Part shown: piece after piece, positions 1 through 10,309 of the stretch
Numbering within the stretch: position 1 is the first letter of the stretch
How the letters are laid out: each line of letters opens with the position of its first letter
Source of the DNA: Collybiopsis luxurians FD-317 M1
Lineage: Eukaryota > Basidiomycota > Agaricomycetes > Agaricales > Omphalotaceae
Length of the DNA: 64,000 nucleotides
Direction of reading: 5' to 3'
Assembly (NCBI GenBank): GCA_000827265.1
Contig: KN834770.1
Span: 15,974-79,973, forward strand
Notes under the pieces: model-generated
The model's input: the letters and a program-made list of their open reading frames with translations, nothing else
Databases searched by the model: none
Told to the model about the DNA's origin: nothing
Made by a program: the position numbers and the translations under genes

Positions 1-523
1 ATTGCCACCCTGTCCTGGAGGTAAATCTACAATCTCCCAAGTGCCATTAGTAAGATGTGCAGTGATTTCCTCTGTCATTGCTTGTTCCCATTGATCTGCT
101 TCTGGACTATTCAATGCCTCTTTAAAGCTCTGTGGCTCTACAAGACAATTAACAACATGTCCATATTTACCATCATTGCTCTCAGTATCATCACTTGATG
201 AATCTGAATCTGATTGCTCAGGATTAGGATTTGGATTAGGATTAGGATGAGGAACAGCTAGTATAGGAGCAGGTGCAGGTTCAGGTGCAGGCTGTACCTT
301 CCAATACTCATCAGGTGGCTTACGAGCTTTAACTGGTTTTCTCAGAGCAATTGGATGTTCATCTGCTGGACCTTCTTCCTCTGGAACAACTGGTGGTACT
401 TGACCTGAGTCATTATCAACATCATCAATGCCTTCCCTCTGAGGCAGAGGGTTGGCACTCGGGGGTGTAACAAGTTCATTTTCAGTATTTTCAGCAGGAA
501 GGGGATTGAAAAACTGTGAGATT
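1..523 (-). pseudogene. Copia linker and start of reverse transcriptase (runs off window)
   Basis: In the frame shifted from the integrase block, the minus strand encodes an acidic, Pro/Asn-Pro-rich linker. It is followed by FKEALNSPEADQWEQAM and NGTWEIVDLPPG, the standard N-terminal signature of copia reverse transcriptase (RVT_2). The catalytic palm with YVDD would lie beyond base 1. The frame is open to the window edge. Confidence 0.85.
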
Positions 524-1750
524 CTATTTTACATCTGAGGTGGAGAAGGTACAGGTGGTGCATGTCTTTGATGGCTGGGATTTGTACATGTAACGCTCAT
601 TAAAATCAGCTCTTTCACTAATCACCACTTTCTTTGTAACAGGATTCCAAAATTTCCAAGCCTTCATTCCTTCAGGATAACCAATAAAGATACATTTTTC
701 CATATGCCATCCCAAAGCTTCCCATTTGTCTTTCTGTACATGAACATAAGCTACACATCCTCAGACCTGCAAATGATCAACTTTAGGTTTCTCATTATAC
801 CAGCGCTCATATGGAGTTGAGTCAGGCACAGCTGATGTAGGACAACAATTCCAAACATGAACAAGTGCAGTTAGGCATTCTGCCTAAAATATCTTTGGTA
901 AACCTGATTCATTCAGTGCCGCTATTAGCCTTTTTGCCAATGTCCTATTTGCCCTTTCAGACACACCATTCTGCTGAGGTCTATTTCTAGCAGTCTTTTG
1001 AACTGCAATTCCATGTTCTTTACAGAAAGCAATAAATTCATTGGATATATACTCTCCCCCTTTATCATGTCTAAGCATTTTGATTTTCTGCCCAGTCACC
1101 AACTCTGCCCAAGCCTTGAACTGCTTAAAGACAGCAAATGTTTCACTTTTCTTCTTCATTAGAAGTACAGCTCTGAAATGTGTGTAGTCATCAATAAAGG
1201 TTACCCAGTATTGATAGCCACTATGGGAGGTAACACCAACATCATGAACATCAGAATGAACCAATTCCCGGGGCACCTTGGCTTGAGTATAAGAACTAGG
1301 AAATGGATTGGCATGCATCTTGCCAGCTAGACATGGTTCACAGATTGGGTCCAGCATTGCTTTAGAATCAAGTTTAAAGCCCTCAACCAACTCATCTTTA
1401 GACATCTTCTGTACATCATGCAAATTGCAATGAAAGAAGTGTCTATGCCACAGCTCCAGGTTTAGAGGCAAAGTAGACATAACATGAACACTTTCACAAG
1501 AGGTATTAACTGTATGTCCATTCAAGTAACCAACTGATCTATTATTAACCAATGCAGTGAACAAAATAGTATTATTAAGAGAAAATTCCATAAGATCTCT
1601 ATTTATGTGAACATGAAAGCCTCTATGCTTAGTCAAGTAAAGAACCAAAAGAAGATTATTATTTAAGGCAGGAACATGCAGCACTCTAGTAAATTCAACA
1701 TCTCTAACAGCTTGTCCTTTAATGATAGGGGAAAAACAGAACACTACCAA
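524..1750 (-). pseudogene. Copia integrase segment
   Basis: This part holds the GAG-pre-integrase region with an HHCC-like zinc site (LWHRHFFHCNL ... CEPCLAGK). The integrase core follows, with catalytic acidic residues in HSDV, LRHDKGGEY and NGVSERANRTL. Two in-frame stops interrupt it, near 881 (before AECLTALVHVWN) and near 764 (before GCVAYVHV). Both sit where copia relatives usually have tryptophan. Downstream comes the integrase C-terminal region (CIFIGYPEGMKAWKFWNP). A frameshift near 524 separates it from the next block. Confidence 0.9.
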
Positions 1751-2711
1751 CTCCTTCAGAGTAAACTACTCTATTATCTGCCAGTTTAACTGGAACTCTA
1801 TAAGGGGTATAATTCCAAATCCAGCTTTTATGTGGGGTCATATGAGAAGTGGCACCTGTGTCTATATTCCATTGTACAATATCAGAAAAATTGTCTCGAA
1901 GTTGATTCAAAGAAAAAGCACTTGCACAACCAGCATTTTCAACAACATCTCCATCAGCCTCAACCTGGGCTCTTTTGGCTTGAATGCCTTTTTTGGGTTT
2001 AGAGCATCTATTAGCCCAATGTCCCTTCTCTTCACAGTTATAACAATGACCCCCAGGTCTCCCCACACCTCTACTAGGCCCTCTTGATGCCATTAAACTT
2101 GCCGCCCTATTCAGAGACTGTTCCCTTTTCTTCTGGTTAAGCTCCTCTGCTCTAAACAGTCCAAGGACAATGTCCTTATCCAGATTGTCTTGTAATAACA
2201 GATTTGCAGAGAGATGTAAATACTCCCCAGGAAGCGACCTAATAAAAGCCATTGCCTCTAACTCTTTATCCAGCATCTCAATAGTAAAGTTTTTAAGGTG
2301 CAACCTTTTAATCTGATTCATTGCAGCCCCCACTCTATCACCAAGAGATTGTAATGATTCCTTCTCTGATTTGACAATTGAGAACAGCTCGTCATAAGCA
2401 TTGAATCTAGCACCAGGTTTCTTGGAAACATGGATTTTCTTCAATGTAGCCCACATTGCCACTGGGTCATCAAGACACTCTTTCAAGTGTTGTTTCTGAT
2501 CAGATTCCACACACAGGTATATTTCACCTGCAGCCCTCATTGCTTTCTCCTCCCATTTTGAGCCTTCTTCTTCTTTTGAGAATTTGACCTCTTTTCCAAT
2601 AACAAGCTGCCAATAGCCTCGACTCATCAGCCATGCTTGCATGTCCCCACACCATTCATTGTAATTGGAGTTATCCAATACTTTGATTTTAGGAAGAGAT
2701 GTTTCAGCTAT
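1719..2711 (-). pseudogene. Copia gag and protease segment
   Basis: The open frame has a gag-like N-terminus (DNSNYNEWCGDMQAWL), a UBN2-type middle and the zinc knuckle CYNCEEKGHWANRC (CX2CX4HX4C). It ends in the protease motif DTGATSH. No ATG lies in frame at the expected start. The best candidate is ATA at 2709-2711 in the context ACCATAGCT, one transition away from a Kozak-like ATG, so the start codon was probably lost. The frame is broken near 1735, after the protease motif, and continues in another frame into integrase. Confidence 0.88.
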
Positions 2712-2868
2712 GGTGATAGATGAGTGTTTGATAATAAAGCCAACAAAAGCAAAAGCACTATGCAGTTAACAATAACTTGCACTAATAACAACAATGACAG
2801 TAAATGTCACAAAAGCCAACAACAAAGCAATCAAGAGTAATTAACAAACACTGCACAATTTTTAAAGG

Positions 2869-2883
2869 CCAGGGCCCATAACC
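2869..2883 (-). other. Half-tRNA type primer-binding site (initiator tRNA-Met anticodon region)
   Basis: The minus strand reads GGTTATGGGCCCTGG immediately after the LTR end. GGTTATGGGCCC is complementary to the anticodon stem-loop of eukaryotic initiator tRNA-Met (GGGCCCAUAACC). Drosophila copia and yeast Ty5 use such internal (half-tRNA) priming rather than the tRNA 3' end. The match and its position are seen directly; the priming mode is inferred from the family. Confidence 0.75.
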
Positions 2884-2989
2884 TGTTAAAGTTCAGGCAA
2901 CTAAAGCAGCAATGATTGAGATCACAACAAGTTTTGGTTTGGTAATAATAACTTGTATATTAGATTGTTTGTAACTCGTAGTGTCAACA
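2884..2989 (-). repeat. Putative 5' LTR of the copia element (106 bp)
   Basis: On the minus strand the segment begins TGTTGACACTAC and ends TTTAACA, so it has the TG...CA ends with short inverted termini typical of copia LTRs. It directly abuts the primer-binding site at 2869-2883, as the family requires. An AT-rich TAATATA-like stretch inside could serve as the promoter. The length is short for the family. The outer boundary at 2989 rests only on the TG dinucleotide because the 3' LTR is outside the window. Confidence 0.6.
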
Positions 2990-3105
2990 GATTGAGTATT
3001 CCAACTAGACTCTTTCTAGACATGTAAGGATTAGGGGTCTGTTTGGTCCTATTTGCATGCAAATGCATGAGGCGTGAAAACAGGTGTCCACATTTTTGCG
3101 CCCAG

Positions 3106-3962
3106 CTAAAATATGTTAATGACACAAACTTTTCCCCATCTCCAAAGTCCAACTACCAAAACTATTCTACTTTTGTCTATACTATATATACACATTGTAC
3201 AAGTCCCTAGATGTGTTTCAGCACTTCTTTCAACAGCAAGAGGAGTGGCAGAGCATGCCAACTTCAGGGCCTTCGCTGTGACTGTGAGACAACATGCTTT
3301 GCCTTCAAAGTTGAAGTTTAAGAATTCCCAGTCTCTAGACTTGTTGCTATGCTGGCACTCTTCAGGATCTGAATACCCTTCTTTAATGCATTGCACACAA
3401 GTAATTCAATGTCAAACTTCCTTGCTAAATCTTCCGCTTTCATAATGCTGGTGTAACAGTGAGCAGGTCTAATCAGAGGTTTGTGAAGGTGGGCTGTATA
3501 TTTGCACTTCACTTTGAGAGCCTGCTGAACATCTTGAACAGTTCCCAATTCATCAAAAGAATGCAGCAAACAGAGAACTATGAGGACCTCAAGTTTGGTT
3601 GCTGAAGTAATTTTAGCTGGATTGTCAGCTATGACACCAATATTTCCATGATACAGTCTGTCTAATATCTCAACCCAAGTACCAAATGAGAAAGATGAGA
3701 AGGTGTCAAAGTCACTTTTGAGGTTACCAGAAGGTGACACTATGAAATGAATCAGCATTTGGGCATGGGTATTATCCCAAAACATTGGGATATCTGGTTG
3801 GGGCAGAGTGGAAGCCTTGGAGATTTTCCTAGAGGGAGCCACAGAAGTGAATACTGTTGGATTGCAAGAGTACATGAAACCATCAATAAGATGAAGATAT
3901 GTCACCAGAGAAGTATTATGAGGGAACATATTGGCAGCTTGAATGTAGATAAATCCTGGCAT
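3106..3962 (-). CDS. Unrecognised protein fragment, possibly spliced
   Basis: A minus-strand frame of 214 codons (3318-3962) overlaps a second of 96 codons (3106-3396). They could be two exons or two parts of a frameshifted gene. The composition is protein-like and not low-complexity, with an aliphatic helix-rich middle and a Cys/His-containing stretch (RPAHCYTSI), but I recognise no domain. It lies between the copia LTR and a foldback repeat, so it is probably a gene relic or transposon cargo. A non-coding interpretation remains possible. Confidence 0.25.
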
Positions 3963-4291
3963 TTGGGATTGATAGACAGCAGCAATTGTTCATTTTGAAA
4001 CTGGGGTCCAGGTTTCAGGATTGATGATATCTCAATGAATGCGCTGGTATATTTGCTTCTCTCTACTGCACTATTGAAAGGTGAATTAGAAAATAATGCT
4101 CACAATTACACAGCTGTACTTATGCAACAACAAACATGGAAGATAGGCAAATGGTCCAAAAGACCACCATACGAATGCTGTTTGAGGATGATTGAAAGTG
4201 CATTGTGTAGGCTTTGTATATGAGAATCCAAATCATCTTTGAGCACCTCCAGCTGTTCCAAGTTGATTGAAAAAGCTGAAGTTGAGGGAGC

Positions 4292-4651
4292 TCACATGCG
4301 CTGTGATAAAGAGAAGTATGAAGGTATGCAAGATGTAGATTCAGGTGTATGGTGTGGTGACAGAGTGGAATAAGCAGTTGAAGATGCATTTTGAGATGCA
4401 TGAGCAGTAGAGACAGGTTTTACCACAGTCGATGCATTCTCTGGTGAGTAGTTTCTATGTGAAATGCTAGTCACCAGAGGCAGACTGGGTGATCTTGGAG
4501 AGGGAGGAGGAGATGTTCTGGCCAAAGGAGTTTGCAGAGGTGGAGTTAGAATATGAGGACTGGGCAACCTTGCAGATAGAGGATATGGAGGGGGGGTAAC
4601 CAAGGGGATGTGTGTAGGCACAGGCACAGTCAAAATAGTATGAGAGCTCAA
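4292..4651 (-). other. Pro/Ser/Thr-rich open frame, doubtful gene
   Basis: An open frame of 119 codons on the minus strand is dominated by proline, serine and threonine, like the disordered linkers of basidiomycete nuclear proteins. Nothing around it supplies a start context, splice partner or conserved domain. It may be a decayed exon belonging with the frames at 3106-3962 on the same strand. Confidence 0.2.
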
Positions 4652-4854
4652 ACCTAAGGCGGGAGCATCCGGCTGTGAATTTGGAGTTGGATCTGGAACC
4701 AGTGGATTGAAATATTGTTACTTGTATCTCTCGATCAAGCTCTGAAAGATAGTGGGGGTATTATTCAATTGACGGTTACTAAGGATTTAAGCAACCTGAG
4801 TGATTGTAGAAGAACAGACACTTGGCCTTTGTCCATTGATTTCTTTATCCCCAC

Positions 4855-5484
4855 TCCCAGCAGTCCAATCTTTATTGTCTGTAAAAGGCTTAATAATATA
4901 TATAATTTTTCCTTTGAATTTTAGTATTTTTTTCCAGTGTTAAATGATTAATATTGAGCTGGTAAAAGGTATAATTAAATAATTGATTTTGCAGTGCCTT
5001 TTTCATGTGTAAAAGGCACCAGTAATTATGTAATTTTTCCTGTGATTTTTCCCATATTTTCCCATATTTTTTCCAGCTGTAATCTAATAAATATGACCTG
5101 TGGGAAAGAATTACTTTTTCTAAAATATTGTCAGCTGACAAATAAAAACTTTTACTGCTGCAAAAAGCATTGGGCAATGATCAGAACAATATCAAAATGC
5201 AGCTGACAATGTTTTAGAAAAAGTAATTCTTTCCCACAGGTCATATTTATTAGATTACAGCTGGAAAAAATATAGTAAAATATGGGAAAAATCACAGGAA
5301 AAATTATGTAATTACCAGCACTTTTTACACATGAAAAAGGCACTGCAAAATCAATTATTTATCTATACCTTTTACCAGCTCAATATTAATTATCTAACAC
5401 TAGAAAAAAAATTGGTAAAATTCATTGTGAAATTAAATGTGTTACTAGGCCTTTTGCAGACAATAAATATTGAACTGCTGGGGG
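4855..5484. repeat. Large foldback (palindromic MITE-like) element
   Basis: Arms at about 4855-5138 and 5200-5484 are diverged reverse complements of each other around a loop of about 60 nt. Matching landmarks are CCCAGCAGTCCAAT on the left against ATTGAACTGCTGGG on the right, the GAGCTGGTAAAAGG pair, the ACCTGTGGGAAAGAATTAC pair, and GTCAGCTG at the loop edges. There is no coding capacity apart from mirror-image open frames. The element is AT-rich and lies in the repeat region, consistent with a non-autonomous foldback transposon. Confidence 0.88.
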
Positions 5485-5900
5485 TGCCCACTCTTCACCC
5501 CAGTCTAGTTCTTCCTCATCTTCACTAGCTTCAGCAGCCTCCAACTGTAAAAAATGAGCAATGGCTTGTCAGTTTTGAGATTCCTATATATAAATTAAAT
5601 TTCAGTCCTTTTCCTGATAGATACAGAATCAAACAGTACCTGCTTGAAGCTCATGTGGAGATGGAGTAGAGAGTGGTAAATGGGATGAGAAGATCACTAG
5701 CAGGGAGATGAAGAATCAGTATCACCACTTGTAGCACAAATTCTGGCCCAACATGACCTCTCTTTGTACTTTTTCAGAAATACTCTCTTGCATATGTGCT
5801 CTTCCTTGTCATTCTCACTTACATTTTTGTCCTTGAGACCATGACTTGCAGCTCTATTCAGGATCTACATACTCTATGTATACTGGAAATGATAACACAT
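5485..5900. other. Spacer between two foldback elements
   Basis: AT-rich sequence with no open frame I would support and no tRNA. I see nothing definite in it. Confidence 0.5.
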
Positions 5901-6150
5901 ACTTGCTTACTTAGCGGTGGTGGGAGTTGGCAGGCAAGTGAGAAAAGATTCCCACAGAGTTAAGATGGCAGTGAAATGCTGCAGTACCTACAGAGGTGAT
6001 TGCACAATTTTTTTTTTGAAGTGTCCAAGAGGCATGATCATAAGTTGTGCAGTCACCTCCATGGGTACTGCAGCATTTCACTGCCATCCTGACTTCATGG
6101 AAATCTTTTCTCACTTGCCCACCAACTCCTACCACCGCTAGTAGTAAGTG
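5901..6150. repeat. Short foldback (palindromic MITE-like) element
   Basis: Arms at about 5901-6007 and 6045-6150 are reverse complements with a few mismatches. The left arm carries TAGCGGTGGTGGGAGTTGG, with its mirror CCAACTCCTACCACCGCTA on the right. Inner landmarks are GGTGATTGCACAA and TTGTGCAGTCACC. The loop is about 37 nt and includes a run of T. It is unrelated in sequence to the larger palindrome 400 bp upstream. Confidence 0.88.
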
Positions 6151-9100
6151 TCTATTCTGGACAGAGATAATACCTATACCTATCCAAGTTGTGTAGCAAA
6201 CATTGTTAAGAGTATCTCAACACTTGATATCAGCAGAATGAGAAGAAAAAGGAAAAAAATACAAGGAGAAGGCATGTAAGTACATTATTTTATATTCTTC
6301 AATATTCCCTTATATCTAGTTTCAAGTAAATCAAAGCTCAACTCTCCTCCCCAGCTCTTTTTTTTCCTCATGAACTGTTTTCAGGATTCAGCCTTTCAAT
6401 ATGCCTCTGTACTTGGTGAAAACTTTCACCCACCACCAAAGATTTTAGTCTAGCTGGCCCCATTCTAAGATTTTCAAGCATTGATCTCCATGTTCAACCC
6501 ACTCCTTGTATTAACAAAGAATTTCCAACTTACAAGGTCCAATGGAACATCCAACTTCCAAATTCTTGCCAAAGGAACAATGTTGGAGCATTTGGCAAGG
6601 CCATCAGCTGCCTGTGCTCATCTTGTAACAATGCCAGTGATTGGAATCATAACAGCTGGGCAGTGTCAAAAAATGAAAAAGTGCAACTTCCTTGCATGAC
6701 TCAACATGTGAGGTGCTATTCTCTACCTTCCAACTTTACACACTCCAACTTCTGCTTCAGCCCCTACACCTGCTCAGATTCAGATGCAGCCTGCAAAAGC
6801 AAGTTCACCATTGTCACCCACCCTGTACTCTCTGCCTCCACCCCTGGCCTAGCCTCCCTCTCATTATCAACTCTCTTCCTGCATTCGTCTCTCCTATCTG
6901 ACTTTGCTGGGATCCATTGATCCAGTCTGCACATACCAGAGAATTTGATTCAGTGTCAGAACTCTCAGTTATGCTGCTTGGTTGGAGCACAGTTAGAGCA
7001 CAGTGTTTTGTCTTTTCCCTCCACATCATATCTACATCTCCCAGCTCTAGAATCTCTTGCTAAGATATTGATGCACAATATTCCCTCTGTGAATGACATT
7101 GCAGAAAGTGAGTGGGATGTTCCTATGACAAGATCTGCAGCCATTCAAGCCTTCAAGTCATTCCAAATGTCTGATCAACCTCCATCTTCATTTATTGATA
7201 ACCCTCCACAGTCTGAATTGCACACTTTCTTGGCCTCTCCCCAACTTGCTTCCAACTCTAAATCACTTAGTTCACTCCTATCTCCTTCTACTTCATTTAC
7301 ATTGTCACCATAATCCATCCCCATCATCTGCAACATTTGATTTGATCATTTTGTTGGAGTTTTAAGCAGGGCAATCAGGCTAGAGAAGGGAAGGCATAAA
7401 GAGCATAGCAGGCATAAGTATCAGACAGGTTGCACCAGTTAAACCATGCACAATGGACATTCTTCACACTTGTATCTTCCTACTGCAAGATTGGATGTCC
7501 ATTGTGAGCTCAGCAGGATAGATATCAGTGCGCCGGAGAACTCACACAGCACATAGCAGCCATTTCATCTTACAAGGCAATTATGATTTACACTTCTGAA
7601 CTTTAACAAGGCCCAATTTGCAAATTTCCCACTGACTTCAACTTGTGGTTGAGCTGTAGGAGGACTTGAATTGGAATATTGTGATCGCTGTTCATTCAGC
7701 TGAAAAATTCTGTGAATTTTTATATCATATATGTACATTTGTTATCAATTGTCTTCTGCACATATCTCAGCCACTCCTTCCTATGTTCTTGCAGTGAATA
7801 ACAAAAATTAATTAAGCGAGCTTCTTGGATATCTGAACTTGTTGGATAGTCTTAAGTGAATTGGAACTGGGCTTCCAGGTTGTGAAATGCAAGCTAATGT
7901 GCAGAAAATCTGCCATTGTTGGGCCATTGATTCTGCAAAATTAGCATGCTAGGTTGTGTTGGTACTTCTATTACTCATTAATACATCCTGCAGAACAAAA
8001 AAAAAAAATGAAAGAAATTGGGTCCTAACCAGGTGTAGGGAGTGGCTGGTGAACTATGAATCCAAGGACAATCATCACTGGTGGCTCAAAGAATGATGAT
8101 GAACTTTTGTCTCTCTTTGATTTCCTGGCTGGACAGAAACTGCAATGTGTTTGTATTATAAAAGCCAGCATTATTGTAGTCATCTGAGTATGCCTTTGAT
8201 GCCAATGGGATTGGAAAAGTTTGGAACCTTCAAAGAGGATTAGTTCCTTCATTTTTAAACTGGCAGAATCAAACCTTTAAATGTTCACTGTTTATTTCTC
8301 AGCAACAGGAGAACTTTGTATCTGTACATGATGGAAGATGGAAAGCATCTCGCAATTCTTTAGCTAGTATTTATATAAGTCAGAGATGACTTGGGTGACT
8401 TGAGTCACCTTCAGTTCTCATCCAAGGATTCAATAACCCACAATGGTCAGGCAATTGTGGTGCATATATTTGTAGAAACACAATGATTTCTAATTCACAA
8501 AAATGGTGTATAATCTAGCACAGAGAGTTTACTTTCACCGATCCTGCACTTTGACAGGGAGCACTGCAACTGTACCTTTATGAATCACACCGACTTCAGA
8601 CAAATAGCAAGCAATTACTCTTCCAACTGTCCACCCTTGCTTCAAAGCTTCAACAACATATCCCCACCATGTCCATCCAGATTTTATTTGCCTCAGAAAA
8701 CATTGGAAAACTCCTCAATGAATACTTTGGTCCACTTCCAGAAACTCACAATGAGCAATTTTACATAAAATTTCAATTCTGCATCAGGAAGTTCTGTAGC
8801 ATGATGGAAATTCTCTCATGCACTGCCAATATTAAAATTCAACTCAAGCTTCTCCTTGAACAACATGAACCCCTTACTTCTGGTTGATTAATTGCTACAG
8901 CCTTTCATAATCTTCATCATGTCCTGAAACACACACTAAGGATGAAGTTAAGTGCAGAACTCATGTTATTCTGCATTTTGGATAACTGTCCTGACAAGAC
9001 CAGAGAAAACCTTCAGTCTTTCATAAAGCTTGTATGTATTTGTGAGATATTGCCAGTTGATTTTGATGCTTCTACAGATGGAACAGAGCTGGAAAGTGAA

Positions 9101-10309
9101 GCTACCTTTTGTCTACTCTTGGAACTTCAAAATGATTGGGATTGGTTGATAGCTTGATGACAAAGTGATGAATTATTTTGTCACCAAATGGTGCTTAGTG
9201 TCCCAGACTACTCTCAGGCTCAGCACCTTTTTTGCCTGCAAGTTCCTTTTCCAGGACCACTTATGTATTCTTGCCAAAGGTGATCATTTGACCTTGGAAG
9301 ATATAATGAGAGCATTGAAATGGTGCCGCTTCACAGAGGTAAGAAGTCTATTAAATTCTGGGCTGAAACTATCTAACTCCAGGAAAAGAAGTCACAGGGA
9401 GTCAAAAAATGGGAGTGCATTTTCATCCCTATCAATGAAAATAACTGTCACTGGTACTTGGCTTGTTTAGATTTTGGCTGTAAATGGATCAACATTTACA
9501 ATAGCCTCTGAGATGTTTGTCTGAGTAACAGAGAGAAACCTGTTATGCTGCAGAAGAACACAAGTACAATGCTGGTACATTTCTTAAGTTCTAGGGTTAT
9601 CAATTTTTACTTAGTTGAGGCAGGTTCTTATGTGGCTTGCAGAGGTAATTGGTAAAATAAAGGGGGAAGTGGTGCAGTTCAGGAATCAGTCAGTCACTGC
9701 ATGGCATTGTGATCTCCATGCCAAGGTACATTTTCCAATCCAAAATGTCATTACAGTACACTCATAGAATGGTTTCTACATCCTATACAGGTTCTGTTCC
9801 AGCACAATAGTCATGACTGCAGCATACACACACTTTGGCACCTCCAGCATATTCTCACTTTCAGCTCTGTCATAGGAGATTGTAATTCACCGTGCTTCCA
9901 CTTTTTGGATGATATGGTTGGTAAACATTTAAGACTGGCTCAGGAGATACTCAACAACTGTGACAATGATAATTAGATGGTCATAATAACCTTCATCTTT
10001 ATACAATGGATTTTGTGGATGACACTACTGAGGAACTATGCTGACAGAATATATGAACCTTTAAGAATATTCAGATTAGTTGGCAGACTGGATGCCCTGA
10101 ATTTTACAGCCAGTACACTCTCCAGCATGAAGTTCATCATCATTTGCTTCAATGTACACCTTCATGATGAATTATACAGTTAGCCACAATCTGAATAACT
10201 GAAATAGGCAATAGCCACATCATGATCAGGGGCACTTGACACTCAGAATTTCACACAGCCTGATATGATCTGGTTGCTGTCTTCCTCTATATAACTGTGA
10301 CAGCATTCC
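6151..10309. other. Gene-poor AT-rich stretch with decayed open frames
   Basis: Only short plus-strand frames occur here. A Pro/Ser/Thr-rich scrap at about 6700-6900 is broken by stops. A 122-codon frame at 6945-7313 ends in serine-rich sequence. Frames at 8580-8887, 8942-9157 and 9165-9470 are each under 105 codons. They look like exon relics of one or more degenerate basidiomycete genes, possibly upstream parts of the deaminase-like gene at 10.3-12.4 kb, but no domain can be assigned. Confidence 0.45.

Larger units (their letters stand above)
1..2989 (-). mobile_element. Decayed Ty1/copia LTR retrotransposon, 5' part only
   Basis: Reading leftwards on the minus strand the order is LTR, primer-binding site, gag with a CCHC knuckle, aspartic protease, integrase and the beginning of reverse transcriptase. 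Protease and integrase ahead of reverse transcriptase is the copia (Pseudoviridae) order. Reverse transcriptase, RNase H and the 3' LTR lie left of base 1. Several lesions interrupt what should be one gag-pol frame: frameshifts near 1735 and near 524, and in-frame stops near 881 and 764. This copy cannot make a full polyprotein. Target-site duplications cannot be tested because one end is missing. Confidence 0.93.
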
